Shown in pieces: positions 12,876 through 23,827 of a stretch of DNA of 64,000 bases. Where the stretch lies: the NCBI GenBank assembly GCA_037176725.1, contig JAZBRS010000060.1, positions 58,122,001 through 58,186,000 of the forward strand. The letters are read 5' to 3'. This DNA is from Posidonia oceanica (lineage: Eukaryota; Streptophyta; Magnoliopsida; Alismatales; Posidoniaceae). Under the pieces are notes generated by a model that saw nothing but the letters and a program-made list of their open reading frames with translations, had not been told where the DNA came from and ran no database searches. The position numbers and the translations under genes are program-made. The first letter of the stretch is position 1, and each line of letters starts with the position of its first letter.

Positions 12876-12884
12876 TTAGGGTTT
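12876..12884 (-). promoter_or_regulatory. Telo-box in LTR U3 (3' LTR, element 1)
   Basis: The sense strand AAACCCTAA, followed by CCCTAA, lies about 75 nt from the LTR start. Telo-boxes bind TRB-type proteins in plant promoters; a role here is inference. Confidence 0.5.
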
Positions 12885-12940
12885 GGTTGGGGTTTGAACC
12901 AGCAATCACCAAGAGGGCTCCAAGGGTCTGGGCCTGCCAA

Positions 12941-13022
12941 GATGGGGTGTCAACAGATGCCCCTCCCTGAGCGAGGGCAAGCGGAGCGCGGCCGCTGCTC
13001 AGGGTTGACAAGACACCCCATC
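12941..13022. repeat. Inverted repeat around the polypurine tract (element 1)
   Basis: GATGGGGTGTC (12941-12951, inside the LTR start) is perfectly complementary to GACACCCCATC (13012-13022, internal). The polypurine tract lies in the loop, and a palindrome gcggccgc sits nearby. The same arrangement occurs in element 2. Confidence 0.8.
12956..12968 (-). promoter_or_regulatory. Polypurine tract, inner element 1
   Basis: The sense strand reads AGGGAGGGGCATC immediately before the 3' LTR start TGTTGACA. It is the plus-strand priming site for reverse transcription, and is identical in inner element 2. Confidence 0.85.
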
Positions 13023-13109
13023 TGACCGGCGGGAGCAGCGGGTTGCTATGGGCGTGAGCTACTTATTCGGCGGATGCACCGAAGATCGTAGCCCGTTGCC
13101 GCAATGCAA
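12956..13109 (-). other. 154-nt block identical between elements 1 and 2
   Basis: This block next to the polypurine tract is identical to 33649-33802, whereas the adjoining LTR ends of the two elements differ at about 7 of 105 positions. It includes the polypurine tract and the internal arm of the inverted repeat. No ORF is supported. It is probably a cis-acting sequence or a recent exchange tract. Confidence 0.8.
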
Positions 13110-13904
13110 GATGCCAGTGCAGATGGATGCTGTGTTGTGTGTATGCAAATGATATGCTTATGCTAAAGCTTACTGCGCTGTACTCCTCTGGGGGAAAGCG
13201 AGATGGTGCATGCACGCGGGAGGGTGGAAAATGCAATGCAAGAGCAGAAAGTAAAGTGCTGAAAGTAAAGTGCTGAAAGGAAATTTGTTGGAAGTAAAGT
13301 GCTTGTAAGGAAAGTGTTGGTTGTAAAGTTGCTGTAAAGAAAGTGCTGGATGTAAAAACTGAATGTAAAGGTGCTGGAAAGTAAAGATGCTGGAAAGTAA
13401 AGATGCTGGAAAGTAAAGGTGCTGGAAAGTAAATATGCTGGAAAGTAAAGGTGCTGGAAAGTAAATATGCTGTGGATGTGCATGCGGTGGCGGGCGCGGG
13501 CCCGGGAAGGCGAAGTGCGGAAGTTGGTGTAAGGACCACAGAGGAGTAGTAGCGCAATAAGGGTGCAATGTTATGCAATGTTATGCAGTGGAATGCAGGG
13601 TATAAACAGCGGAGCGCCGGGCATACGGAACCGGGAAGACGATCCCAAGGCCACATACTACTGCGAGTATCATCCAAGGCCGGCAAGCTGCGAAAGTCAT
13701 GCGGGTGCCGAGGATGATACCTTAGGCAGTACACGAGCCAGGGGTTCGATTCCCAAGCACGCCATGTTCGTGCAATGATGGAATGCAATACTAGGACTGA
13801 CTCTACAGAGGACACAATGAAGCTATATGATGTCATGCAATGCAAATGCTAATGATATGCCATGATATGCAACTGAATGCTATTAAACTACGATGAAATG
13901 AGGT
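13110..13904 (-). other. Non-coding interior of element 1
   Basis: No gene. At 13255-13475 there is a loose tandem repeat of about 18-24 bp around ggaaagtaaa(g/t)(a/g)tgctg. The rest is unremarkable, with several copies of atgcaatg. Confidence 0.65.
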
Positions 13905-14243
13905 GATAAGTTAACGGACCTATCGCCGGATAGTTAGGGCTATCAGCCCGCTGAAGAGTTAACGGACTCGTCACCGGATAGTTGGGGCTATCAGTCCGAA
14001 TGAGGAGTTAACGGACTCGTCACCGGATAGTTAGGGCTATCAGCCCGCTGAGGAGTTAACGGACTCGTCACCGGATAGTTAGGGCTATCAGCCCACTGAG
14101 GAGTTAATGGACTCATCGCCGGATAGTTAGGGCTATCAGCCCGAATGAGGAGTTAACGGACTCATCACCGGATAGTTAGGGCTATCAGCCCGCTGAGGAG
14201 TTAACGGACTCGTCACCGGATAGTTAGGGCTATCAGCCCGAGT
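13905..14243 (-). repeat. 48-bp hairpin-repeat array, element 1
   Basis: Seven tandem units of about 48 bp. Each contains two short dyads: GAGT...ACTC with an interleaved CGG...CCG, and GATAG...CTATC with an interleaved GGG...CCC. The first unit replaces the GAGT arms with a GATAAGT-type pair. The layout matches the element 2 array although the sequence differs. Confidence 0.85.
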
Positions 14244-14364
14244 AAGGGTGGAAAGGGGGCGGAATACCGAGCCAGGCAGAGGCCCAGAGATGCTCCCGTG
14301 ACAGTTGGGGATGTCAGCCCAAACGAGGATGGAAATGGGATACCGAGGGACAGCAAACAAGATG

Positions 14365-14391
14365 CCCCTGGTATCAGGATGATACCAGGGG
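14365..14391. repeat. Conserved hairpin, element 1 copy 1
   Basis: CCCCTGGTATCA, loop gga, TGATACCAGGGG: a perfect 12-bp stem. Confidence 0.85.
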
Positions 14392-14534
14392 ACAGCCGAA
14401 GCACTCCTGGCACCGAAATGCGATGATGGATAGATGAATGGATGATAGGTTGACGAACCTATCGCCGGGCAGTTAGGGGTGCCAGCCCGAATGATGATGA
14501 GGGGGACGATACCATAGGGCAGCCGAAAAAGATG

Positions 14535-14561
14535 CCCCTGGTATCAGAATGATACCAGGGG
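14535..14561. repeat. Conserved hairpin, element 1 copy 2
   Basis: The same 12-bp stem with loop gaa. The only difference from copy 1 is in the loop. Confidence 0.85.
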
Positions 14562-14730
14562 ACAGCCGAAGCGCCCCTGGCACCAGAATGCAAGGGTGGA
14601 TGAACAGGCGGATGGATGATAGGTCGACGAACCCATCACCGAGCAGTTAGGGGTGCCAGCCCGTGGATGATAGGTTAACGGACCTATCGCCGAGCAGTTA
14701 GGGTTGCCAACCCGGATGCAAAGAACGAGG

Positions 14731-16186
14731 GATGCGAATGGATACACAGAAAACGGGAAACCCCCCGTGGTGGGTGTGCAATGGTCTCAGCGCGGGCATG
14801 CTTCATAGCATCACGAGGTGACAAACGAGGGACATGCCGGTCATCAAGGACCTACCCAACGTGGTGGGTGGAAAAAAACTTTGAAAAACGCAGAGCCTCT
14901 GAGCGAGGTCAGGCAAAAGTGCTCATCCTTGACTCCGATTTTCGAAAGCAGAGAGGAAAGAAGGTGATAGTATATTACAGCATGCATTTTTTGGTGGCTT
15001 TGGACTCAAAAGCAACTGCGCTAAAAGGGTGCTTCTGCACTTTCTGACTCAGGAGACTCGATCCTCGAGCAGCGCCATGCCGAGTTGTGGTCGGTGGCTC
15101 TCTTTCTCACTCTTGGCTCGGGATGAGGCTTTGGCTTCGCAGAGAATAGCCTTTGGCTGCAGGCAGGTAGCAGAAGCATTGGATGCAGCTTCACAGCCTC
15201 CGTCTTAATTCCTCGGGGACCGACTACCGCTTTTGACGCTCACAGGATGATGTTTCTTTTCCCCTCATGAGTGATTGGACCGGCGTCTAGCCTTCTTGGA
15301 AATAAGTGTTGTCTGCACAGGGGTTGGAGCGTGCTGCTGCGCTCGGAGGGTGGGGCCAGGTCCTCCAAATATGATGTCTCGTGCAGTTGCCAGTGTGGCG
15401 CTTGATGCTGATAACTGAGGTGGCTTAGACGCTCGTCCGAATCACTCCTCTCATGAGCGCCTTCTTTCTTCAACTTCTTTCTTCATTTTTTTCTTTTGTG
15501 CTCAGCATGCATATCATGTTATCATATTCTTTTTGCTCACATGATCTCTATTCTTTTGGATATGCATGACTTCGCCCTCTTGGGGTAGCAGTCCCTGATG
15601 AGGCATTAAGAGTTCGGCTGATGCGCGTACACCCTCAGCCTCTGCAATGTGTGCTTGCAGCCTCTGGCTATGCTCCGCTCTGCTTCGGTCCTCTCCATGT
15701 TCGGTGGACTCTCTTGATAAGGTGGATCTTGCTTGTAGTGTTCTGAAACTCAGTGGGATGCTCTATTCTGCTCTCAGTCTCACTTTGTGGCCACATTCAA
15801 GAGATGGCGCTGCTCGGGTGAGACCTGCCTGAGACTGTCGCTGCTTGACATCCTCTAGGCGCTGCTTGCTTGTCCATAGCCAGGTTTCTGATTATACAAA
15901 TGTTTATGGGTTTTGTATTTTTTTAGAAGGGAAGGGACAAGCATGTTTTTGGGTTTTTGCATTGGTTTTGTATTTTTTATGTTTTTTCAGGTTTAAGAAA
16001 ACATAAAAGGGAAGAGCGACAGCAATGCGAGAAAATATTTTTACGTTTTTTGATTTTCTTGATTTTTTTGGCGTTTTTGCTTTACAGGATGCATGAAATG
16101 ACATGGATGCAGAAGGTGATATGCATGATGACAGGTATGTACAGGATGGCATGAATGCATGAGATGATAGCTATGTGCAATGCAAG
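14731..16186 (-). other. Unrecognised spacer, element 1
   Basis: About 1.45 kb where pol would be expected. I recognise no protein on either strand. A fragment at 15085-15120 (ggtggctctctttctcactc) weakly resembles the spacer before the 3' ORF in the relatives. A T-rich zone (15900-16090) contains several acceptor-like ...ttttcag/ttacag motifs on the + strand. It could be a degraded internal region or captured sequence. Confidence 0.5.
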
Positions 16187-16342
16187 GTGATAGGTTGACG
16201 GACCTATCGCCGAATAGTTAGGGATATCAGCCCGAATGATAGGTTAACGGACCTATCGCCGAGCAGTTGGGGCTGCCAGCCCGAGGATGACAGGTTAACG
16301 GACCTATCGCCGAATAGTTAGGGATATCAGCCCGCTGATACT
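16187..16342 (-). repeat. Short hairpin array just downstream of gag, element 1
   Basis: Three units of about 50 bp with GATAGGT...ACCTATC (one unit GACAGGT), followed by a second dyad (GCAG...CTGC, or ATA...TAT in the others). It is the same family as 13905-14730, so element 1 carries such arrays on both sides of the place where pol is missing. Confidence 0.8.
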
Positions 16343-16501
16343 AAGAATGAGTGCAGGAAGCAGAAGGAAATGCATGCTTTTTAATGAGTTTCGTTGATTT
16401 TATGCTTTTTATGATTTTCAGGCAAGGCGAAAAACCAAAAAAACAAAACAAAACGGAAAGAAAAGACAATGCAGAAAACAAAAGAGAGGTTAGAAGGACT
16501 T

Positions 16502-16503
16502 AC
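16502..16503 (-). promoter_or_regulatory. Strong candidate splice donor after gag, element 1
   Basis: The sense strand CATCCAG|GTAAGTCC, a near-perfect plant donor, 136 nt past the gag stop. No partner acceptor is evident to me. Confidence 0.35.
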
Positions 16504-16638
16504 CTGGATGGTGCTGCGCCTGGTCGTGCTGTCGACGCTGCCGTTGCATCTCCGAGCGTCCCTCGGATGAGATAGGGAGGATGGCATAAGGGGATCGCGC
16601 TGATGGGACCAGAAAGATCCATCGGAGCAGAGTGGGAT

Positions 16639-18783
16639 TCAGAAAAGATTGGGGTACCCCCCCGAGGTTCCGGCGGAGGAAGGATTGGCTATACTAGGGC
16701 GTGCGAGTGCAAGTGCAGGTGTATGTGTATGTGCAGGCTCCTGCTCGCCAACGCTGATGATCCTGCAGTCGATCAGGCGTTGAACGGCATCCTGGAGAGC
16801 GAGGCAGTTGTCCGTCGAGTGCCCGGTGGCCCGATGGAAACTGCAGAACTGATCCGTATTATGCCACCACGGAGGGGGATTTGGTGACGGACGGACAGGC
16901 GGGAGTCTCAGGGGCGACTCAACTTGAGGGAAGATGACACTCAGTGGTCCGGGGAGAGGCGTGTAATGGCACTCAGCCTGACGAGGTTGTCTTTGCCCTG
17001 GGTGGAGTCCTTGCCGAGCAGGTGCGACGTGATGCACGGGCTCGACGGTGGCAATGTGCTCAATGGGTGCAAAATTAGGTGCGTGCTCTAGCAGAAAAGG
17101 GTCTAGCTGACTCTCTGCATAGGCAGGCTCTTCGGGAAGATCGACGCATAACTCAGAGAGCTGCTCGGAGCGGTCCAGAGTGGAGCTGTTGTTGTTGTTG
17201 CTGCGGCGAATGCTGGAGGTGTTGGCCTGCCTAGCCAATGCAGAAAGTGCGGGGAAATGCCCACTTCGCAGCGAGCTTTCCACGCGGACACCAGCCCTAA
17301 TCAGCGATGCATGACTAGTGATGTGCTGAATGCAAAGCAGAGTCCCAATCACTGGCAGCGCCCCTTTAACAATCATCTCGATAGAATCCTCCTCGGAGGG
17401 TTTATCTTTGACTTGGGCGGCTAAGGAACGCCAGCGACCGACATACTCCCCGAATGGCTCTTGGGGTCTCTGCCAGATGGCGACGAGATCCTCCCTCTTG
17501 GGGATCAGGTCGAGGTTGAAAGCATACTGCTCAAGGAAGGCCTGAGAAAGATCTGTCCAAGTTCGAACCGTGGCCATGTCAAGGGAAGTGAACCACTTGA
17601 GCGCGGGGCCGGTCAAACTCTTCTGAAACAGGCGGATAAGGAGCCTTTCATCAGCCTGAAGCTGAGCAAAGTCCCCGCAGTATGCCTTCAGATGCGAAAC
17701 AGGGCAGCCTTTACCATTGTATTTATCGAAGATCGGGATGCGGAACTTCGAAGGGAGTGCGGCCTCGGGAAAGAGACAAAGGTCGCGAAACTGGTAAGAC
17801 TGGTGGTCCTTGCCCTGCACTAGACGTAGTGCTTTCTCCAGAACATCCATCCTGTCATTGATGGGGTCTGGATTGGCTGCCATAGGAGATGAGGCAATAG
17901 GGGCAGGGACCACATACGCCGAGTGGGTCGCACCTAAGTGCTCCTCCGGATCCATCATCACGTCGCCTGGTGGAGCAACGGGATGGCCGGTGTATCCGTG
18001 CGTGCGTGCAGTGTAGGCAGGAAAGTGTGCTGGGTTCTAAGCCTGATGCAAGGGGGATGGATGGGCAATATGCTGTGTGGTGCGATGTGCAGATTGTTGG
18101 AGCAACAGTTGCTGCGCAGGCGCGATGCCGGGCAGCGAGCTAATGGGATACTGTGCTCCAACCAGTCCGAAAGACTGATCACCAGAAAAGGGAGTTGTAT
18201 GCAGTGCATGGTGTTGTGCAGAAACAGGAGACAGATGCCGCGCCCTCATCACCGGAGCAGTGTGTAGCTGGGGCGATGGCCTGGGCGGGGGTGCAGTGTG
18301 TGCAACAGCAGACCGCAGAGGAACCTCGGAGGCAACAGGAATACAAGAGGGTCGAACTGATAGAGCCATACCCTGCAGTGTGTGGGCAAGGTCCATCAGG
18401 TGCCGATACCGCGCTTCAGGGGACCCGTGAGTGGGAACACTGAATTGCAGGACCAGCCGGGAGGCAGACTCAAGAGATTGAGAACCTAAAGCAAAGGTCG
18501 CCGCAGTAGAAGGGATGTCGGGAGCGACATATCCCACGGACGAAGGGGTCAGAGGCGCCTCTGGAACACAAGGGACGGTCATTGAGACAGATTCGACGAC
18601 CGGATCCAGAGTGGCGCAAGTTTGCCAAAGACCCGCAACAGAAGAGAGTACCCTAGACGCCTGAGGATCGAATCCTGGTGTCATAGAGGGCACAGAGCGA
18701 ACAGGAGTGAAATCCGGAGAGACCCAAGTGGTAAACCCCTCCGAATCAACGGTAAAGTGGAGCCCACCGACAGACTGGGCCAT
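16639..18783 (-). pseudogene. gag of inner element 1, one in-frame amber
   Basis: Gag structural protein, which would form the virus-like particle and bind element RNA. It starts at ATG 18783 (MAQ; context gtcagcaATGgcccag shared by all three elements) and ends at TGA 16641-16639, 714 residues if the internal TAG at 18039-18037 is ignored; that codon is CAG in both relatives. Order: Ser/Pro-rich N-terminal third, capsid-type gag domain (residues about 330-470; LIRLFQKSLTGPALKWF, LSQAFLEQYAFNLDL), Q/N/S-rich linker, and a zinc-knuckle-like CSFHRATGHSTDNC near residue 650. Homology to relatives ends at the motif AGTSG, the gag-pol boundary. With one stop in an otherwise intact frame, it was probably coding until recently. 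Confidence 0.88.
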
Positions 18784-20057
18784 TGCTGACTGAGTCTAAG
18801 TGAGCAGAAACTGCGACGAGAGAGAAAGAAATAAAGTCTAAGGAAAGCTACCGCCAGAAGTGACAAGTAGCTCAGAGGAAGGACGCTCAGAGTCCGGGCA
18901 GCGGATCCCGCACGTACCTGCAAAAGAGTAAAGATGTTAGAGGCTGTATGCAATAGAGAGTTATTAGGGGTGGTATGAATGGCATACATGCAAGTGAATG
19001 TCCTAAGATGCACTCTCTCACCATGCAAGTCCTGAGTAGATGACCTACTAGGACACACTCAAGGGTAGTGGGTTTAGACAGACTCCAGGTCAGAAAAAGC
19101 AGGTCCCGTGTCTAACTCCTGGCCCAAAGCTCAGGTAATAACAGGGTGGTGCGTTGGTGGCCTCTACCCCGCCAAAGCGTGGGTGGTACCCTCTACTAAC
19201 ACCGACACGACCCCCAAACAAAGGGGGGACAGACCGACTGACTCGTGCCACGCTCAAAGCGGTGGAACAAGAGGCCGGGACTGTCCTTCGCAGACTGTGG
19301 GTGGACTCAGAAGAGAGGATGCATGCTTTCTAAAATGAATCAATCATGCAAAATGCTTTAGAGTCTTTTACTTGCGTTTTATTAACCAGAAAGGGGGGAA
19401 AATTGCAAGTTATTGGCTCTAGTTGTGCTTAGAAGTTATTGTTTAGCTTTATTGTAGCTTTTAAGTTAGGCAAAAGGGAAAGCAAACGTGTCTCTACTGT
19501 CCTAGGCATGGCATGTGCGAAAGGGAAGAAAATCAATCAGACATGGCAGGCAAACAATCATACAACACAACAAAAGGCATGTGCATGGCATGTGCGAGTG
19601 TTTGTGGGCATGATGGTGAAGAAAAAACATTCATCAAGTCAAAAGGCATGCATGCAAGACATGTGCGTGCGTAGTGACATAGCAAAGGTGTAAAAGAAGC
19701 ATTCAACATTCAAAAAGCATGTATCGTTGCCAAACAAGTATGTAGACATGCAATGTGCGACAATTAAAGCAATAATAAGCAAGTAAGATAAAGTAAGGTA
19801 AAAGTAAGCAGACTGTAAAAAGAAATAGGAGCATAAGCAAGGCAATAAGTAAATAAACAAGCAAATAAGCGAAGCCAAGCAAAAGAAAGCGCAAACCGAG
19901 GCGAAAGAGGTGCAAAACCTAAGCAAAGTAGCCACAAAGCGACTTGCTAGGAGTTTGCACAGAAGAACGAGCAAAACAGGCAAAGAAGGCACACAAGGCA
20001 GACAAAACTGCGAAACAAGCGAGCGAAAAGCCAGGAACGAAAGCCGGAGTCTAGTCT
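18784..20057 (-). other. 5' leader of inner element 1
   Basis: Non-coding, between primer site and gag, homologous to the other two leaders (for example the block at 19085-19290). It holds the candidate acceptor 18919-18918. No ORF is supported. Confidence 0.7.
18918..18919 (-). promoter_or_regulatory. Candidate splice acceptor before gag (element 1)
   Basis: The sense strand TTTACTCTTTTGCAG|G, pyrimidine-rich then CAG, about 135 nt before the gag ATG. Confidence 0.38.
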
Positions 20058-20077
20058 AGTCCCCAGCAGAGTCGCCA
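20058..20077 (-). promoter_or_regulatory. Primer binding site, inner element 1 (tRNA-Arg type)
   Basis: The + strand reads ccccagcagagtcgcca at the 3' side of this site. That is the 3' end of plant tRNA-Arg(ACG) as I recall it (ccccagcggagtcgcca) with one mismatch. It sits one base from the LTR end. Ogre-type elements are known to use tRNA-Arg. Confidence 0.85.
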
Positions 20078-20669
20078 CTGTAGCGATCCCGATCGGAATC
20101 AGGCTCGCTGATTTAGCGGCGATTGGATCCGAGGAAGAGGCTCAACTCGAAAATACTTAAAATCGAGGAGAAAAAGGAAAGATAAGACAAATCAGAGTCG
20201 CCACCAAGTCTATTAACGGAAGACGAGGAAAACCAGGGTAATGCGTGAATTAACGCGCAAAACCGAGCAATAAATGCAAAGCAAAGCAATGCAAAGGAAA
20301 ACAAATGCAAGCAAATGCAAATGAGATGACTCTAGCCTAGGATAAGGGCAGTACGGTCATTACAGGCCAGAAGACAGGGCAAGGACTCCTGTTACGTGCG
20401 GGGAAGGTGTTAGGCACCCCCGACATGCCCGAGAATCGGTCTTTCTAGGCTTACGCTCGCATACGCAGGGAAATGCAGGATTGAATGCCTATGTGCCTAT
20501 AAATGCCTAAATGAATGCTCAAGGTGTGCTCTAAGTGGGAAGAAACAAAGCAAGGAAGTAAACGTGCTCTCTAAGTGCTCAGCTACGCTGTCCGTGTTCC
20601 GAATTAGGCGAAACCTAGCTCGTGAGAACTCCAGACAGTAAGCATCACAGCCCTATATGCAAATGCAGG

Positions 20670-20930
20670 CGAAAAAGCGAAACAGCGAGAAAACCATGCA
20701 ATGCAATCGACATGCAAGGGAAAACGGCGTAAAACACGCAAAACAAGGCGAGAAACAAGAAAGGCACGTAGAACGGAGCAAAAGAACAAAATCGGCACGC
20801 AAAACAGGCGGGAAAGCAAGGCAGCATGCAAAACAAGACAAGGAAGTAAAGAGGCACGCAAAACGGTGCAAAAGCGAGAGCGGGCACGCGAAACGGTGCC
20901 AAAACAGCGAAGCAAAAACCTCAGAAAAGC
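20670..20930. repeat. LTR minisatellite (5' LTR, element 1)
   Basis: The same cgcaaaac-type repeat as at 7930-8150, with a 16-nt extra segment (catgcaatgcaatcga-like) near its start. Confidence 0.75.
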
Positions 20931-22922
20931 CATGCGAATGCAAGAATGCAGAAAAGATCAGAAGAGGCCAAAGGGGAGGCAAAACAACGTGTGTGTAAGA
21001 ACAGACGTTGTTTAGGTCTACTCAGAGTAGGTGTGAAGGCCTACGGAGGAGAGAGTGTGCGAACGGAGGGATTACCACCTCTTAGCGACTGTTTCCCACT
21101 AAACCGTTCCACGGTGTGTCTCGCATGCTGCCCAAAGCTCGCGATGCGATCGGATCGTGGAAAAGGGAGAAGAAAGTCACATTAAGTGGTAAATCCAGGG
21201 AAAACACAACACAAAACACACGGAGAAACGCGAAACGAGGATTTGAGGATAGAAGTAGGAAGGGGAGGCCCTATTCTACATGCTCAAAGAGACAGAAAGC
21301 CAAAACGAGAAAACTTATGCAAATGGCATGCAAATGCAATGCAGGGGTTCAGGGGGACATACCTGGAGATCCAGGAGCCTGATCTGAAATCTATCTGGTC
21401 CATGCTGAAGAGCGCTTTGCTGCGGTCGCCTGGGCAGCTTACTTGAGAAGATCCAACGGCCGGATTGGAAGATATCGCAGCTTCAAGGCAGAAGGGCCAG
21501 AGTAGGGGAGAAGAACAGATCTAGGTGTTCAGGAGGTCCTAGGGATGTGCAAAAGGTCCTCCCAAGTGAAAGGGAGCTAAAAGTGCTTAGTGTGTGCAAA
21601 AGGATGCTAAAATGCAAGACTAGGTGGATGCAGAATGCATGCAAAAGCAGAAAAAAAAAACGAGGGGAAAAGAACTTGGAAAAAGACAGGAGTTAAAAAG
21701 CATTTTGAAAAAGAAAGGGGCTAAAAATGCAAATTTTCCAGAAAACAGGGGTCCACAGGAAAGGATTTTGAAAACAAGGGAGGACAGGGGTCCATTTTGC
21801 AAAAAAAACTAGGCTCAGAAAGCTGTTTTGAAAAGAGAGTATGCTTTAAAAGAGGTTTTGAAAGCAGAAAAAGGTCAGAATGCAATTTTGGAAAAACTGG
21901 GGTCTAAAATGCAAATTTTCCAGAAAACAGGGTTCTGGGGAGTCTGAGAATACTGGTGGAGGGTCTGCATGCAATTTGGTAAGCATAGGAGCTAAGATGC
22001 AAGTTTAGGGGCAAAATGGTCTTTTTACATGGTTTTTGAAAGATGCAAGGACCTATGTGTGATTTTTAAATCATGCAGGGGTCAAATATGCAATTTTATA
22101 TGCAAAATATGCTCTGACATGCAATTTTTTGAAAATGCAAGGTTGAAAATGCAATGCAATAAGCTAAAATGCATGCAAAATGATTACTATGCATTTAAAA
22201 AGGACCTATATGCAAAAATGAAAAAACAGAGGGGCAAAAGTGCAATGCATCAACCAAAAATTAAAATCAGAACCTAAGTTACTACAGTGCATTGGACCTA
22301 AATGCAAAAACAGAAACATGCAGGGACCTAGAATGCAATGCAGTATGGTAAAATGCATGCAACTAAATTAACTGATTTAAGACAGGACTTACATGCAAAA
22401 TTCAAAAGCAGAGGGGCTAAACTACAAAATATTATAACTGAAACGCACAGTGACAGGACTGAAAAGCAAATACTGAAAAATATAAATAAAAACAGCAATT
22501 TAGCATGGTATTTAATTTAAAACTAAGCATAATAAATGGCAGAAGGACTGGAATGCAAAAATTGAAAAACTTAAGCTAAACATGCAATATTTACATCTAA
22601 ACTATACAAATAAGAAAATAAATGAACAGTGCTAGTCGGCGGTCGACGAGCACTGTAGCAGAACGCCGGCAGTGCTCGTGACCGCCGACAGGGGAGGTTG
22701 GGGAGGCGCAGACCGGCGGAGCTTGGTGCTGGCGTTCGTCCGGAGCTCTGGGAACTGTCCGGAGTTCGCTCTGTTGGTCGGAGTGTCCGGAGGAAGAGCA
22801 GCCGGCGCCGGAGAAGGAGAACTGACCGGCGAGTCGGGGATGGAGCAGGAAGACCGGAAATCCTAATCTATAGGCTGGAGAAGCAAGAGGGAAGGAAGAG
22901 GAAGCTAAGGAAAGCAAAATGT

Positions 22923-22924
22923 AC
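22923..22924 (-). promoter_or_regulatory. Candidate splice donor (5' LTR, element 1)
   Basis: CTCAG|GTACAT on the sense strand in the 5' LTR. With the acceptor at 18919-18918 it would remove a 4-kb intron including the minisatellite and primer site. Confidence 0.38.
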
Positions 22925-23820
22925 CTGAGTCCGCGTCTGAGATGTCCTCCCGACGTCAGTGGTTCCAGAAGTGGCCGGCGGCGTTCGTCCAGTCGCTGCG
23001 GGTGCTGTCGGCTGCTCGCGAGGGATGGAGTGGCTTCAGAACGTTCCTCCGGAGCTTCCTGATCGACCGGACGCAAGCTTCGCAGCTCAGGTGGAGATTC
23101 GGCCGATTTGGGTTCACAGGTGACAGCCGGAGGCTGGGGGGGTGTCTGCTGCTCGTCGGCTCGGATGGAGCCTTCCGGGAGATTGCTGGAGGCCTGAGGA
23201 GTCGATCTGGATGTTCGGAGAGGGCTTCTGGAAGGTGTGGAGGAAGTTAGGAGGCTGGGCTGATTTCTGGTCTGGAGCGAAGCAAGGTGTTTGTTGTGGA
23301 ATTTGGGGGCTGTGGTGGAAGGTTTGGTCTTCTGTTGGGTGGCCTGGAAAGGTGGATGTCTGGTGGATCTCTGGGTGGAGTTTGGGAAGGAGCTGCGGGC
23401 TGTGGTGAGGGGAGTAGTTTAGGTGGTGAAAAGGCAATGGGAAATCAGGGGATGAAGGCTAGTTGTTGGGTGAAGTTGGGGGAGGAATTGGGAGAAGGAT
23501 GAAGGCTTGGACGGGGCTTGGTTTACTGGGAAAGGTGAAGGAAGTTTTTTTGAAGATTTCTGGGGAGAAAGAGGAAGGCTTCAGGTGGGGATTGCTCTGG
23601 GATCCAGGTCCCTCTCCGGGATGCCAAGGCTCTCTCAAGCTCTACTCTCACTGCTCTCTTCTCTCTGGAAATTGGGAGGTGAAGAGGAGAAGGAGGAGGG
23701 TCGCACAGGGGGGAAGAAGCTTCGGAATTCTGGTCTGATGGCTCTCCACTCTCTGGTTCGCTCTGGATTGCTCTCACTCCGGCTCTGTCTGACACTCTGG
23801 ATTCAAGGGAGGACGGGAGG

Positions 23821-23827
23821 CTTATGA
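23821..23827 (-). promoter_or_regulatory. Candidate TATA position (5' LTR, element 1), degenerate
   Basis: TCATAAG followed by CCTCCCGTCC, as in the partner LTR. As the 5' LTR this would be the working promoter of element 1. Confidence 0.4.

Larger units (their letters stand above)
7338..12955 (-). repeat. 3' LTR of inner element 1 (5618 bp)
   Basis: On the sense strand it begins TGTTGACACCCC at 12955 and ends ...GATCGCTACT at 7338. The final base pair differs from the usual CA end: the + strand starts AG where the partner LTR starts TG, a likely point mutation. Layout along the + strand: 30-bp-type minisatellite (about 7930-8150), a zone rich in the word atgca (8850-9850), a GC-rich zone with a candidate splice donor and TATA (9890-11300), then a T-rich zone (11460-12300) up to the outer end. 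Compared with the partner it lacks 16 bp near 8000 and 24 bp near 10070 and has 17 extra bp near 9365. It encodes no protein that I can support. Confidence 0.95.
14244..14730 (-). repeat. Mixed hairpin zone, element 1
   Basis: It includes the 12-bp-stem hairpin CCCCTGGTATCA/TGATACCAGGGG twice (14365-14391 and 14535-14561, loops gga and gaa), GATAGGTT...AACCTATC (near 14446) and several GGCA...TGCC or GACA...TGTC dyads. It is homologous in style and order to 36100-36700 of element 2. Confidence 0.8.

Noticed and set aside
12863..12885. Interstitial telomere
   Set aside because: Only about two TTAGGG-like units, repeated because LTRs are repeated; better read as a telo-box motif.
13163..13845. 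260-codon ORF in element 1 with FQHLYFPA-like repeats
   Set aside because: It is the translation of a short tandem repeat (13255-13475); three frames are open and no relative has it.
19639..19992. Leu/Cys-rich leader ORF as an Ogre-type ORF1
   Set aside because: The frame is not kept in the homologous leaders of the other two elements and the composition is repeat-like.
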